64,000 nucleotides of DNA, taken from Rhynchopus sp. YZ270_cl-10 (Eukaryota; Euglenozoa; Diplonemea; Diplonemida; Diplonemidae). The notes under the pieces were generated by a model. It did not search any database. It saw only the letters and a list, made by a program, of their open reading frames with translations, and was not told where the DNA came from. Made by a program: the position numbers and the translations under genes. The stretch spans positions 558,001-622,000 of the forward strand of contig OZ037891.1 in assembly GCA_964035575.1 (NCBI GenBank), in the 5' to 3' direction. Positions 44,707 through 55,391 of the stretch are shown here, piece after piece. Positions within the stretch are counted from its first letter, which is position 1. The number at the start of each line of letters is the position of its first letter.

Positions 44707-45035
44707 ACAATGAAAGGATGAGCTGTTCTGATATCTCAAAAAAAAGGAAGAAGAAAAAAAAATGGTGTACAACATTAAAACAAAATTGAGCGGGCCGTAT
44801 TCCGAGTCCCTCATTTGGTATTTCCCCCCTCCCTCCCCTTTGAGGTTTTGAGGGGGTAGTTAAGGCTTTGCATCCTATGGCCTGATCTCACTAACCCTCC
44901 TCTTCCTTCATTTTTTTTTTCCCCTTTTTTTGCTGTGATGCTCTCTCAAAAGAGACGTGTTGTGTACAATCCTTGAAATTTTGTGTTTTTTTTTTTTTTT
45001 TTTGAATCTCACACGGTGCAGTCTGTCCTGGAAAT

Positions 45036-45150
45036 GTCGGACCCTTTTGTCGGAGTCCGAGGGGGTCCGACAGTCGGACCCCCTGAGTCCGACAGTCGGA
45101 CTCAGGGGTCCGACTGTCGGACTCACAGTCGGACCCCTGAGTCCGACAGG
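45036..45150. repeat. Cluster of GTCCGAC/GTCGGAC palindromes
   Basis: Repeated units GTCCGAC(A/T)GTCGGAC joined by CCCCTGA or CTCAGGG. About six overlapping palindromes. The same kind of cluster occurs at 49243-49356. Confidence 0.85.
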
Positions 45151-45230
45151 CACACCCAGGTGCCCAGGTACCCAGGTACCCAGGTACACAGGTACCCAGG
45201 TCCAGGTCCAGGAACAGGTACCCAGGAACA
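45151..45230. repeat. Array of CCAGGTAC-type 8-mers, degenerate
   Basis: Units CCAGGTAC, CCAGGTGC, ACAGGTAC and CCAGGTCC leading directly into the 453-bp unit, as in the MULE at 10.9 kb. Confidence 0.8.
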
Positions 45231-45683
45231 GGAAAAAAGTCGTGAAAGAGCAACCACAGCTCCACATGACAAACACAAAAGTGTCCAGTCACGTGGGGCA
45301 TTCATGCACTGAGGAGATAATGATCCAACAATTTACAAGAAAGATTACTTAACCTACTGCTGGAAATTGCCAGGTCGTAGTAACACACAAAGTGTGCCTC
45401 CGTTCGGGAAGACCGGATATTCTAGAGACCAAAAAGGCCTCAAGAATATCTTCCGGTAGTCAAGGTAGAACCGAGTGAACGGCCCAAGACCCCCGTGGAG
45501 AAGTTAAATGTTGTAATGCTATCAAGTAGAAACTGCGAACACTGTCTTACCCTCCTCAATGCATGGTGGGAGATGTCTTTGACAACCAATATCCTGTACC
45601 CAGGTACCCAAATTCCCAGACCCACGCAGTACCACGTCGCAGTACTACGCAAAATTTACCACCAGACCCTGTCTTCGTGCACC
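45231..45683. repeat. 453-bp unit, copy 2 (first copy at 10956)
   Basis: Same length and order as the unit inside the MULE-like element. Here the divergent patch reads CCGGATATTCT and AGAATATC(TT)CCGG, a clean stem that copy 1 does not share base by base. No terminal repeats or target duplication were found around this copy. Confidence 0.75.
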
Positions 45684-46202
45684 TGAAGTGCAACGCCGCA
45701 GACAGGCCAAACATGCGTTGGACTCAGAGGAATGCCCGCTGTGCAGGTATCAAACATGAGAACCAACTCCCAGCAACAAGGGACACCTTTTGGCGGGCGT
45801 TGTTGAGGGTGTTTGGGGTGCAAAGTTTTCCACAATTTTGATGCGCGGGTACAGAAGTGTTGTCTTGTTCTTTCATCTCTAGGAATGTAAATGTCAATCG
45901 TGTTTAACTACCACGAGGGCTTGTTTAGTGAACCCACAAGGGGTCGAAGGGGGTTGGTTATCCCATATCTATCAAAGGTTGTGTCGACCAGGCGAATCCA
46001 CTATGTTACGCTGTACGTTGTTAAATCCGAAGAAATAACGCTTTAGCAGCCGCAGGAAGTTTGTTAAAAAGAGTGCCTCACGCTACACAAACCACCACCC
46101 GCGATTGACTTAGATGTTATAACAAAGAGAATTCAGAACAAAACAACACCCTGCCCCATACACACTAAATTGTCATGCTTCAAGAGCATGCCTGGGCCAA
46201 AA

Positions 46203-46514
46203 TTACTGTGACAAAAAGGCAACAAAACCACCCACAAGGAGTGTGAAATGTGCACTGGTTTTCTGGGGGAACGCAATATTTTCTTGTGCCTCGTCCTCCG
46301 CAAGCAGAGGACAGACTTTCCGGAAGGTTTCCAAAGTCGAATTTCTTGCACTAGCTATGCTCCCTGGGTTAAATGGCAATAGCAGTGACTGACAAAGTGT
46401 ACCCATCCCCCTTCCACCCCAGATCTTAGTCCGCAAACTCAGAATGGATTGATGCGGGTGATACTCTTTGGGTTTTGAGTTGCTGAATGTCGGAGACGCG
46501 GCGAGGCTTCTCAT
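46203..46514 (-). CDS. Unrecognised coding-like frame, possible gene fragment
   Basis: Open for 103 codons from an ATG at 46514 to TAA at 46203 on the - strand. The second half (SIASARNSTLETFRKVCPLL, AEDEAQENIAF) has ordinary protein composition, unlike the random frames around it. The middle (LRTKIWGGRGMG) may be an intron bounded by GTATCA and a CCCAG. No family recognised. It lies in a stretch (45.85-48.38 kb) that lacks the homopolymer runs of the rest of the window. Confidence 0.3.
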   Translation of the reverse strand: MRSLAASPTFSNSKPKEYHPHQSILSLRTKIWGGRGMGTLCQSLLLPFNPGSIASARNSTLETFRKVCPLLAEDEAQENIAFPQKTSAHFTLLVGGFVAFLSQ

Positions 46515-47108
46515 CACAATCGCAGATGCAGTTCAGATTTCACGATCCTGTGATGAGTGTAAATGTGGAGTGTGATTAATGAATGAAATGTATGGTGTAG
46601 AAACGCAGTTATCGGGAAAGGTGAGGTTAATGTGGTAAAAAAAGTGGATAAAACTCGTGTAATTTTGTGAATTCCCACAAAGGTGGGTGATAATGTGCCC
46701 TTTTGTCACTCAATTGTAACCGAGAATGTATGGGAGAATGAAATATTATTTCCCAACCCAACAACAACGATAAAGCGTGAAGACAATAAATGAAATCAAA
46801 GCGGAATAAATTTGAGGTTTTGTGAGGCACTCAACGAGTGTGCCGGCTCTGTGGCGTCACGGAGCCACCAACACTCCCCAGTCATTTTTCCTGCGCTTCC
46901 AGGAAAACTCGCGTTTGCGACCAGGCCGAAACGAAAAAATTTAATTCACAGCAAACAGGTGTGAGGGAGAAGAAAAGAAAGTGAACAAAAACGAAAAAAC
47001 AATGTTTTTCTGAAATGTGATGTTGTTGGGGTGGGGAGAATAAAACAGTTCCAGAAAAGCTCCTGCGTCGGTTTTCTTTTGGTTAAAAAAATCACTCAGT
47101 AAAAAAAA

Positions 47109-47327
47109 GAACTTTTTCATCACTCCCCTCAAACACCCTCAAACACTGCCAAAACGAAGAAGGACAGGATACATGACACTTACGGATACCAAGTCTCAGC
47201 GGGTATGAGAAGCAAGGAGGTGTACAAGAAGAAATGGGACGAGTTCTTGCGGTTTTCAAACCTCGAGCGACTTGGTCCGCTTTGTATTGACACGGACCTC
47301 GACACCCCGACATGTACTGGCTTTTGA
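47109..47327 (+). pseudogene. Unrecognised coding-like exon or fragment
   Basis: Open frame containing DTYGYQVSAGMRSKEVYKKK, then WDEFLRFSNLERLG, ending in a stop at 47325-47327; there is no convincing ATG before residue M of AGMRSK. The W-x-x-F-L-x-F pattern recalls the helical arm-binding part of integrase/recombinase-type proteins, but the match is too short to claim. A second open stretch in another frame follows to about 47475. Confidence 0.3.
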
Positions 47328-47521
47328 GAAAGGCAGTCGGTTCCTCGGTAGATTGCGTGCAAGTGAGGGAATATCCATCTGCTTGGAAGACGTCAAAACA
47401 CCAAACATAGTATTTCGCGACATAAAGGGCAGATCAAATACTCACTGCCTTACATTCTCGGTTACAATTGAGTGACACAAAGGGCAATACGTTTTTCACT
47501 TGTGGAATAAAATTACATATT

Positions 47522-47669
47522 GAGTGAAATAAGAACATTTTCTTGCACTTGCCACTAAAAAGGCACCCTCGTGACTCTCTCACTCTTATTCCCCTCGCTT
47601 CGCTCGGGAAATAACGCACTCGGGCACCTTTTTAGTGGCGCGTGAAATAAAATAGTTCTTATTTCACTC
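47522..47669. mobile_element. Foldback MITE-like element (148 bp)
   Basis: Inverted ends GAGTGAAATAAGAACATTTT, and inner GCCACTAAAAAGG against CCTTTTTAGTGGC, around a CTCGCTTCGCTCGG centre. Confidence 0.75.
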
Positions 47670-47682
47670 GAATAAATAGTTA

Positions 47683-47984
47683 TTATCTCACGGGCAATAA
47701 TGTTGTGCTGCGTTTTCGAAATTCCTACAGTATATTTGACAAATGATGTATGACCACCTAGTACGGGGCGTCAAGGTTGGGTATGGTGAACAGTTCCTCG
47801 AAGTCCTATGACTGCAACCCTTTTGGTTGCATGCGCAGATCTCCTCCACATTGCTTTTGCGCCTACTCTCGGCATGGGTTTTGTTTTGTTCTTTGTGTGC
47901 GGAGATAATGTCTACTGTATTTTGTGTAATCTCCAGGAAGGAATTTCGAAAACGCGGCCAAACATTATTACACAAGTGAGATAA
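47683..47984. mobile_element. TIR element (302 bp)
   Basis: Imperfect ~50-bp terminal inverted repeats (TTATCTCACGGGCAATAATG against TTATCTCACTTGTGTAATAA; both continue with CGTTTTCGAAATTCCT). It lies 13 bp after the preceding foldback. Confidence 0.7.
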
Positions 47985-48394
47985 AAAATTGTTGGCTCTC
48001 TCTCTGTTGTTTTGGCTTTTGTTTTTTTGTCTATTTGTGACGAGGCCTGGAACACCTGAACATAGGCATATCTGGAAAATCTATCTGAGGTGTGGCAAAT
48101 TAAATATATTCAAGCGTGTGGTTGAGGCGCACCTAAACATAAGTAAGTGCCAAGTCTGAACATTTATTTTCAGAGGCCTTAGTGAGGCTGTTTCGGCCTC
48201 GTTGCATTGTATCATGATGTAATAAGGTTCACATACTTTCGATTCAAAGAAGAGAAAGCACACAAGAAAATAAAATGCTGCAAACCACTGGGTGTGTTGT
48301 TTGCATCTACACAAGTAACTGAAAGTTAAACATTTACATACCTTGTCTTCCCCGTAGCCTCCGCCTTCGCTGCTGTCAAGCTGCCTTCTCTTGG

Positions 48395-48848
48395 TACCCA
48401 GTACCCAGTACCCAGTACCCAGTACCCAGTACCCAGTACCCAGTACCCAGTACCCAGTACCCAGTACCCAGTACCCAGTACCCAGTACCCAGTACCCAGT
48501 ACCCAGTACCCAGTACCCAGTACCCAGTACCCAGTACCCAGTACCCAGTACCCAGTACCCAGTACCCAGTACCCAGTACCCAGTACCCAGTACCCAGTAC
48601 CCAGTACCCAGTACCCAGTACCCAGTACCCAGTACCCAGTACCCAGTACCCAGTACCCAGTACCCAGTACCCAGTACCCAGTACCCAGTACCCAGTACCC
48701 AGTACCCAGTACCCAGTACCCAGTACCCAGTGCCCAGTACCCAGTACCCAGTACCCAGTACCCAGTACCCAGTACCCAGTACCCAGTACCCAGTACCCAG
48801 TACCCAGTACCCAGTACCCAGTACCCAGTACCCAGTACCCAGTACCCA
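48395..48848. repeat. Tandem array of the 7-mer TACCCAG, about 65 copies
   Basis: 454 bp, almost perfect; one unit at about 48730 has GTGCCC. The long Y-W-V-L-G-T-G or P-V-P-S-T-Q-Y frames are artefacts of the 7-bp period. One base away from the ACACAGT array at 2964. Confidence 0.95.
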
Positions 48849-49242
48849 AATTGGTCGCCCCCTGGTTGGTCGAGAACCTAAAAATGCAAAAAAACGCAAA
48901 ATTCATGTGTTTTGACCATGTCTGGGTACACCAAATACACACCTCTGAACAAGCCTATACCCAGTAGTAGGCAACAAGCGCTATTTTTTGACCAAGAAAA
49001 AAAAAATCCCCCAAAAATTGGGTGTAGTAGGTCATAAAATGGCCCAAAAAATCCAAAGAAAACCTCAGATTGACCAAACAATGAAAAAAATTTTCAAGTC
49101 AAATTTTCAGCCAAAATACGGCTATTTTGGTTATACCATGTGTACTGTAGTGGCTATACAAGGCGATTTTCGGCCAAAAAAAATTTTTTTGGCCAAAAAA
49201 AAAATTTTTTTTTCGGCCCAAAAAAAAAAAATTTTTTTTTTT

Positions 49243-49356
49243 TGGGTCCGACTGTCGGACCCCAGAGTCCGACAGACGGACTCCAGAGTCCGTCTGTCGG
49301 ACCCCTGAGTCCGACTGTCGGACTCAGGGGGTCCGACTGTCGGACTCAGGGGGTAA
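49243..49356. repeat. Second cluster of GTCCGAC/GTCGGAC palindromes
   Basis: Units GTCCGACTGTCGGAC with variants AGTCCGACAGACGGACT and spacers CCCCAGA, CCAGA, CCCCTGA and TCAGGGG. About six palindromes in 114 bp. Confidence 0.85.
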
Positions 49357-49398
49357 GTCCGTTATTTACACACTCCAAGCACGACAGACCGCACCGTG

Positions 49399-50297
49399 CA
49401 GGGTTTCCGCCAGGATTTGGGGTTTCCGAAATTGGGGTGTACCATGAAAACGACCTCAAAAAAATTTTTTTCTCCCCGAAATAGCGGTCGTCGCGCGCTT
49501 CGCGCGCGCCTCCCTGGCAGACACAGGTAGAGAGGCGAAGCGTGCGGGGGAGTGCTACAAAAAAAAATTTTGGGAAGGGTTGAAAGGGCAGAAGGGGAGG
49601 CGCGAGATACACTCACTACCGGTTGAGGTGTCACTTCCACTGGCCGTATGGCCTCGTCAACTGTGGGAGGGGTCTCCTTCTTGACCAAGACAAGTCGGCT
49701 CTGCCGCAGCTTTGGCACAACTTTTTGGGTTTTATTAGCACCAGGATTTTTAGCACCTGCTTTGATAGCAACCATGTTAAGCTTCACAGCTGTGTTGTGG
49801 TAGAGGTGGTTCGTTTGGAGGTCGGGGGTGGAAGCTTAACAAGGTAAGGAGTCTTGTGAGAGTGATGGTATTTGCTTTTTTCATTGCATGGCGCTACACA
49901 GTGATTACAGTGCTGCCGTTGGAACATGTAATAGAAAGTGAATGCACTCGTCGCTTGCACCGAAGCCTCCTTAAGGGGCAATACACAGAAGTGCCAATGA
50001 TAATATAGCAACATCAAATAGCCAGCAACACAGCGCCGCAGGCGCACGGTACGCTACTTTTTTTATTTTCCCCCTAGATTTTACCCCCCTTTTCTTCCAC
50101 TTCTTTTGACACAGCGAGCCAAACGCTCTGCACGGTGGGGTCACATGACCACGGGGGGTCATCTACAACCTCTAAAACCCCATTTTTCTCGGGGTGTACT
50201 TTGGTACACCCCGAATCCCTGTAAAAATCCAAATTTTTCCGGGAAAAATATTGGGGTGTACCAAAGTACACCCCGGTACACCTTGGCGGAAACTCTG
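49399..50297. mobile_element. Possible hAT-like element, ends imperfect
   Basis: Left CAGGGTTTCCGCCAGG and right CAGAGTTTCCGCCAAGG (reverse strand), with GGGGTGTACC repeats inside both ends. No matching 8-bp duplication was found. It contains the GCGCGCTTCGCGCGC hairpin (about 49488) and GCGCCGCAGGCGC module (about 50034) seen in the proven elements. Confidence 0.45.
49566..49775 (-). pseudogene. Coding-like fragment on the - strand
   Basis: From an ATG at 49775 the - strand reads MVAIKAGAKNPGANKTQKVV, KKETPPTVDEAIRPVEVTPQ and PVVSVSRASPSAL, a Lys/Pro/Val-rich composition unlike random frames. Beyond about 49566 the frame runs into transposon hairpin sequence. It lies inside the possible hAT-like element, so it may be captured cargo. 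No family recognised. Confidence 0.35.
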
Positions 50298-50834
50298 AAT
50301 CTTTTGGGGGGGGGGGGGGAATGGTCAGACCAGAGATTTTCTATATTTTTTCATCATCATTCTCTGCTACACTCTTTGAATGAAGTGTGCCGTCTGTAAA
50401 AAGAAACCTAACCCCTTCAGGGTGAATTGTGAACTAAATATCCACGTCTTTTCTTTTCGACGCGAATATATTTTTTTTACAAAAAAAAGAAAACAAACAA
50501 AGCTAATGCCAACCTTACCTATTTATACCATCCGAAACAAAAATTCGTTTTTTCCCTGTTTTTTTTCCCTCCCTTTTCCCCTTGGTTTATTTATTGACAA
50601 CCATTTTTTTTTTTTTTTTGAAAAAAAAATTCTGTATTTATCCTTCTGCCCCCACTTCCCCGATACTCTGGTGCAAATATCGTTACTGTGCTTATTTCCT
50701 TTCTTGCCAAACAAACAAACAAAAATGGTGGATCACATCCTCCGGTGTCTACACTGATACAATGCGCACGCGCTATTTTTTTTTTTTTAATGTTCCTGCT
50801 TACAACCCTCGTGGTAACCGTGTGCATAACAATG

Positions 50835-50925
50835 AAGTGCTCTCTGGGGTTCGATAACCCGCTGGGTAGCCAGTGCCTGCGTCCGTCGATGAACTGTGAA
50901 GCGTTTGCACTTTCAACTTCTTTTA
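50835..50925 (+). repeat. Dispersed repeat family B, full-length copy
   Basis: AAGTGCTCTCTGGGGTTCG, ATAACCCGCTGGG, CAGTGCCTGCGTCCGTCGAT, GAACTGTGAAGCG, TTTGCACTTTCAACTTC and a T tail. This copy joins the 5' hairpin and the 3' CCG...CGG part, showing they are one repeat. Confidence 0.8.
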
Positions 50926-52227
50926 AAAAAAAACGAATGTGATGACTCAGCACAGAGACTCAGGGTCATCTATTATTTTGGTTTGCTTCTTATTTTCTTT
51001 TCCGAACAGAAAGTAAAGGAATCGTTTTTTTCTCTTTTTTTTGAGGGAAAAAGAAAACAAATAAATACAGACTGGAAGGAGATTCTGAGACAGTTTGAGA
51101 GGGCAAAGAGAAAAAATAGCCAAATAGTAACAGAAAACACCTCCTTTAAAAAAAACACAACAGCAACAAAACAAAGACAATCCGTACATCCCCCCCCTCC
51201 CCCAACTTCTTTCCCCCTTTCTCCCTGCCAAAAAAAACCCCCCTTTTCAAAATTTTCCCTGTCAACAAAAAACAAGCAACACGCCACCTTTCCCTCTCTC
51301 CCAACGACACTGGCAAGAAACCAACAAATACAATTGTATTTTAAACTTTTTGAAGTGACAAAACCCCCCACACAAACAAATCAAGAACATGCTAGAAAAA
51401 GAGCACAGAAACAAAAGTAACAAAACAAAACAAAACAAAACAAAAAAAAAACTTCATAAACACTCCTTCAAACCCCCCCTTTATATACGTTATTCTTCCC
51501 TCCCCTATTACCCCCAGCTTTTCTCAACAACAACAAAACCCTCCTCGCACCCACGATACTATGACTGCAAGTTTTCATGAATCTGTTTTTCTTTTTTTTT
51601 TTTTTTTTCTCTTCATTTTTCTTCATTTGGGGGCTGGCATCGTACAGTGGGTGAGACGGAGGTGTGTCTGCAGCAAAGCTGCACCCTTTTTTTTTTTTTT
51701 TTTTTTTTTGGTTTGATTGTGGTTCACGCTGGCTATTTTCTCAAATCGAAGGTGGGCGGTTGTGTACGATGGGTGGCAGCTTCACTCCAATTTATAAAAT
51801 AACCCCAAACGGCCAATGTAGCCAGGGGATGGTGAATAGTCACGTGCAACGGATGGCTTATATTTAGCGCCGGGTCTCGTATAGTGAAGGCTGTCGTTGT
51901 GCAGTGTACATGGTTTTCCATACCTACAAGAGTACTGTGTGTGAAAAAGAAAGAAATGGGGAAACCGTATCTTAATGTTGGAAATACCAATAATTTGGCA
52001 AAATTCCCAGATATGTTACGTATCCCCACCCAAGCGTGTTCTTGTACAAGTGGTAGGAAGATGTGTGTATATAAATATAGAGACACATTGCATCTACAGT
52101 TGTACAAAAAGCGCTTTGTTCTTATCTTAGCTAAACCAAGATCTCATTTTCTCCAAAAAAAAGGAAAATTCTGCATAAATCACCCCCCCTCCTCATCCCA
52201 GTTGTGATCAGCAAATTATGAGCGTGC

Positions 52228-52264
<37 letters not shown>

Positions 52265-52922
52265 TCAGTTCAAAAAGAAAAACAGCAGGCTTCTGTGTCC
52301 AACTATTCTTTTCGCAATATTTCGAAAAAAAGAAAAAAAAAAAGCTAGTGGAGCACACTCTAGAGTGGCTACACTAATACAACCAAGTTTTCAAAAAGTA
52401 AAACCTTTTTATTCGAAAAGCCCCTCCCCTCCCTCCCCCCCTCCTCCTCCCCTCCGTTCAACGCAAATCATCAGAACCCCCCAAAAAAAAAATACAGTGC
52501 TGTGATATTCGGCAATATATTCTATGTGATACGCAAAAAAAAATCCCATAAAAAAATATGACTCGAGCATCCGTGTGTGAACGTGTATTTATTTCAACAC
52601 AATAAGTAAAAAAAAACCCCATGTAGTGTAGAGTCAACCACCTGATTTTTGCCTGAAAATGTGGTGGTGTTTGGAAGATTGGTGGTATTTAAAACCCCTC
52701 CAAAAACTCTACCAAAAATTCCACCAAAAAAATTACGGCAAAAGTCAGGTTGGGTAAACCCAGAGTTTTTCTCTTCCTTTTTCTTCTCTCTCCCCCCATC
52801 TGCTGCTTTTTTCAGGGATTGGGAGGGGTGTGCCGTGTCTGAGGTGGAGTGCTGGCGTTTTAAAGGTGGTCTTTGTTTCTTTGTACACAATGTCGCTTCT
52901 TTTAGATTCTTGGAAGATGTAT

Positions 52923-52965
52923 GTGCACGAGAGGCACGTTCATCTTGCAAGATTTCTTTTTGTTG
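52923..52965 (+). repeat. ACGAGAG-loop hairpin with GTGC/GCAC stem
   Basis: GTGC, loop ACGAGAG, GCAC, then GTTCATCTTGCAAG and a T tail: family A layout with a different stem. Confidence 0.75.
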
Positions 52966-54762
52966 ACATCAATGTTCCTACCCGTCCTTTCTAAAAGCTT
53001 TCATTCGTTTCATACATGCGCACCCCTTCCCAACCGACTTTCCCTTTTAGAAAAAAAAAATATCAATTATGTACAAACGGGGGTTTGGTTATCAAGCCCA
53101 CCCCTCTTCTCCCCATAGCACCATTTCTTTCATCAACCCATCTGTTTTCCATTCTTTTGGAGGGGAGGGTGTGTGCGGGTATTAAAGAGAGTTTCATTGT
53201 CTACACACCTTCGCACCCCCCCTTCTTGTATTTATTGTTTAAATCTTAACGAGTTTATCGAATGCTTGGCTTAATACTAACCTTTTTTTGTTTTGTTTTT
53301 TTGTTTTTTTTGTTTTGCTGCCTAACGTTTCTATTTTTGTTTTAATATTCCTTGACATAAAGGTTTCGAAACGAAACCATCATAATGCCCAAAAACACAC
53401 ACACACTATTGTATCCTCACAAACGAATATTATCGTCAAAAAGAAAAGAACCTTTTTTTCTTGGAGATGCTAAATGACCAAGGCATTTCTTTCAAAAAAA
53501 AAAATTTTTCTTAACTCATTTTGTACTTATTCTTTTCCCCTCCACTCGACGCTCCGTATCAAAGTAATGTAAAACCTTTGCTTAGGATTGCGTGATAAAC
53601 AGAGGGGGGAACAAAGCATTTAAAAGGGAAGAAGTTTTCCCAAGTTTACAAACAACCTTTTTTTTCTCCCCCGACGCGATTTTTTGTCGTTTCAACGTTA
53701 CCGAAAATAATAAATTTATTTGGACCCCCTTTATTCGATTCAGGGCTTCTTTGTTTTCTTTGATTTTCTTTTTGTTTATTTGTTATGTTACGCCCTTTAA
53801 TGCTTGCTGTTTTGCTAAAGTGGTAAGTATATGAAATTTGTTTTGTTGTTGTTGTTATTGATATTTCTCCCAATACACACTTATCGCATTTTTTTTTGTA
53901 TATTTTTTTTATGTTATACCATACCAGGTATTACCTATTCTGATATGGTGTTAATACGACTGTCACACAAAGCGGTCACGAACCTATTTAAGAGGTTTTT
54001 TCTAAAGTTTTTTTTTTTTTTTTTGTTTTTTTTTTGTGAATTTTTCCTTCTTCTGCACAGTTCACGTAATTGCTCAACTCATTTTTTTTACTGTTCCGAT
54101 GTACAACGTACATGGGCAGCATTTTGTTTTGTAGTTGTGTTAGTAGTTTTTTTAATAAAGTATATTCCATTGGGCGTCCTTTTCCCCTTTAAGTTTTTTT
54201 TTCCCTTCTTTTTGCGTAAAGACAATGGTTAAATGCTTGCATGCTCCCTGGATAGGTTTATCAGAACCCCCTATTTGCATGACATTTTTCTGCCATCTAC
54301 GCTGGTTGAGCACTGCAAGAAAGCTTAGTTCATCCCACAAACGTTTCTTTATTCTGGCTCGTTTTAACGAAAGTAAAAAAAGCAAAAAACGTACGTTTCT
54401 TTCGTCAAGCAGTGTTGTGCTTATTGCCTACGTCCCCTGATGAATGGTGAGACGTCTGCACTTTCAACTTCTCTTTTTTTTTTTTTCCTCGTTTACCCGC
54501 TCATCTTTCAAGTATTTTTTTAAAACCTATTTTCAACTTTTGTGCTGGCATCCTACGCTCATTGATTGTGGCGCTTGCACTAAACCATTTTTTCCGCCCC
54601 TCGAAACATTGTTACAGTACCTATGTTATGTTATTTATGTGAACCATGGGCGTGTGTGCCCACCTTTTTCGAGTTTAGTATTATTATTTTCCTGCTCACG
54701 TGACCCCAAAAAAAAGGTGGGTTTTGCAGGTTGCAACTACGCATATTTCAACAAATTATATG

Positions 54763-54795
<33 letters not shown>

Positions 54796-55251
54796 AGAAG
54801 ACGACAATTCACTACATCCACTCTCTCCGAAGACTGTCATCTGTATGTACCTTTTTTGCCAATTTGTGGGATCGGAGGAGTCAGCTTACAGCATCGTTAC
54901 TATGTGGGTAAAATTTTTTTTTATTTACCAGGCGTCTGCTGATTAACGGTGAGGCGTTTGCACTTCTCTTTGGGTCGTTGCACCAAATGTTTGGGGAAAT
55001 GCGCAAAGGCTTAGAATATATTTACCCACTAGGAAAATGCAAATGAAGTGACAAATGAATCTCCAAGCACCCAAGGTATTTTTTTTCTCTTTCTAGAACA
55101 ATGGTGTGGCTGAAAAAGCCAAAAAAAAAAAAAACGCACCCGGACAAAGTCCTTACAAGGTGACCCTTTTTTTGTTGGATTCACCCACACCAAACACTGT
55201 AGTTTGGCCGGTTTCATAGTACGCCTCTGAGAAAAGAGGCATCTCCCCCAC

Positions 55252-55391
55252 TAATGGTGGCAGTACTGTGATGGGAGCCCATTGGAATACGCAAAATACA
55301 TCAAAAATACATCGCAATACGTGTATTGTGATGTATTTTTGATGTATTTTGCGTATTACAATGGGCTCCCATCACAATACTGCCACCATTA
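55252..55391. mobile_element. Foldback MITE-like element (140 bp)
   Basis: The two halves are almost perfect complements over their full length, starting TAATGGTGGCAGTACTGTG. Same family as 8756-8871 (shared GGC(T/A)GTATTGTGAT). Confidence 0.85.

Larger units (their letters stand above)
50298..55251. other. Gene-poor, homopolymer-rich DNA with dispersed repeats
   Basis: No coding texture in any frame. Repeats seen: family B (50835-50925, full length), family A (about 50938-50985), family C (about 51628-51670), an A-run of about 43 at 52219-52261, an ACGAGAG hairpin (52923-52937), family B copies (about 54430-54485 and 54932-54972), and a family C-like piece near 54540. Long T, A and C runs separate them. 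Confidence 0.5.

Noticed and set aside
48395-48848. CRISPR array or telomere repeat
   Set aside because: There are no unique spacers between repeats, so it is not CRISPR. The array is internal, flanked by ordinary DNA, and TACCCAG is not a known telomere unit, so a telomere is unsupported.
48081-48942. Open frames of 170-270 residues across the TACCCAG array, such as repeats of Y-W-V-L-G-T-G
   Set aside because: A 7-bp perfect repeat without stops opens several frames at once. There is no start context, no conserved flank and no sign of selection, so these are not genes.
49399-50297. Counting this as a proven hAT insertion
   Set aside because: The ends pair, but the flanking 8-mers (GCACCGTG and AATCTTTT) do not match, so it is listed only as possible.
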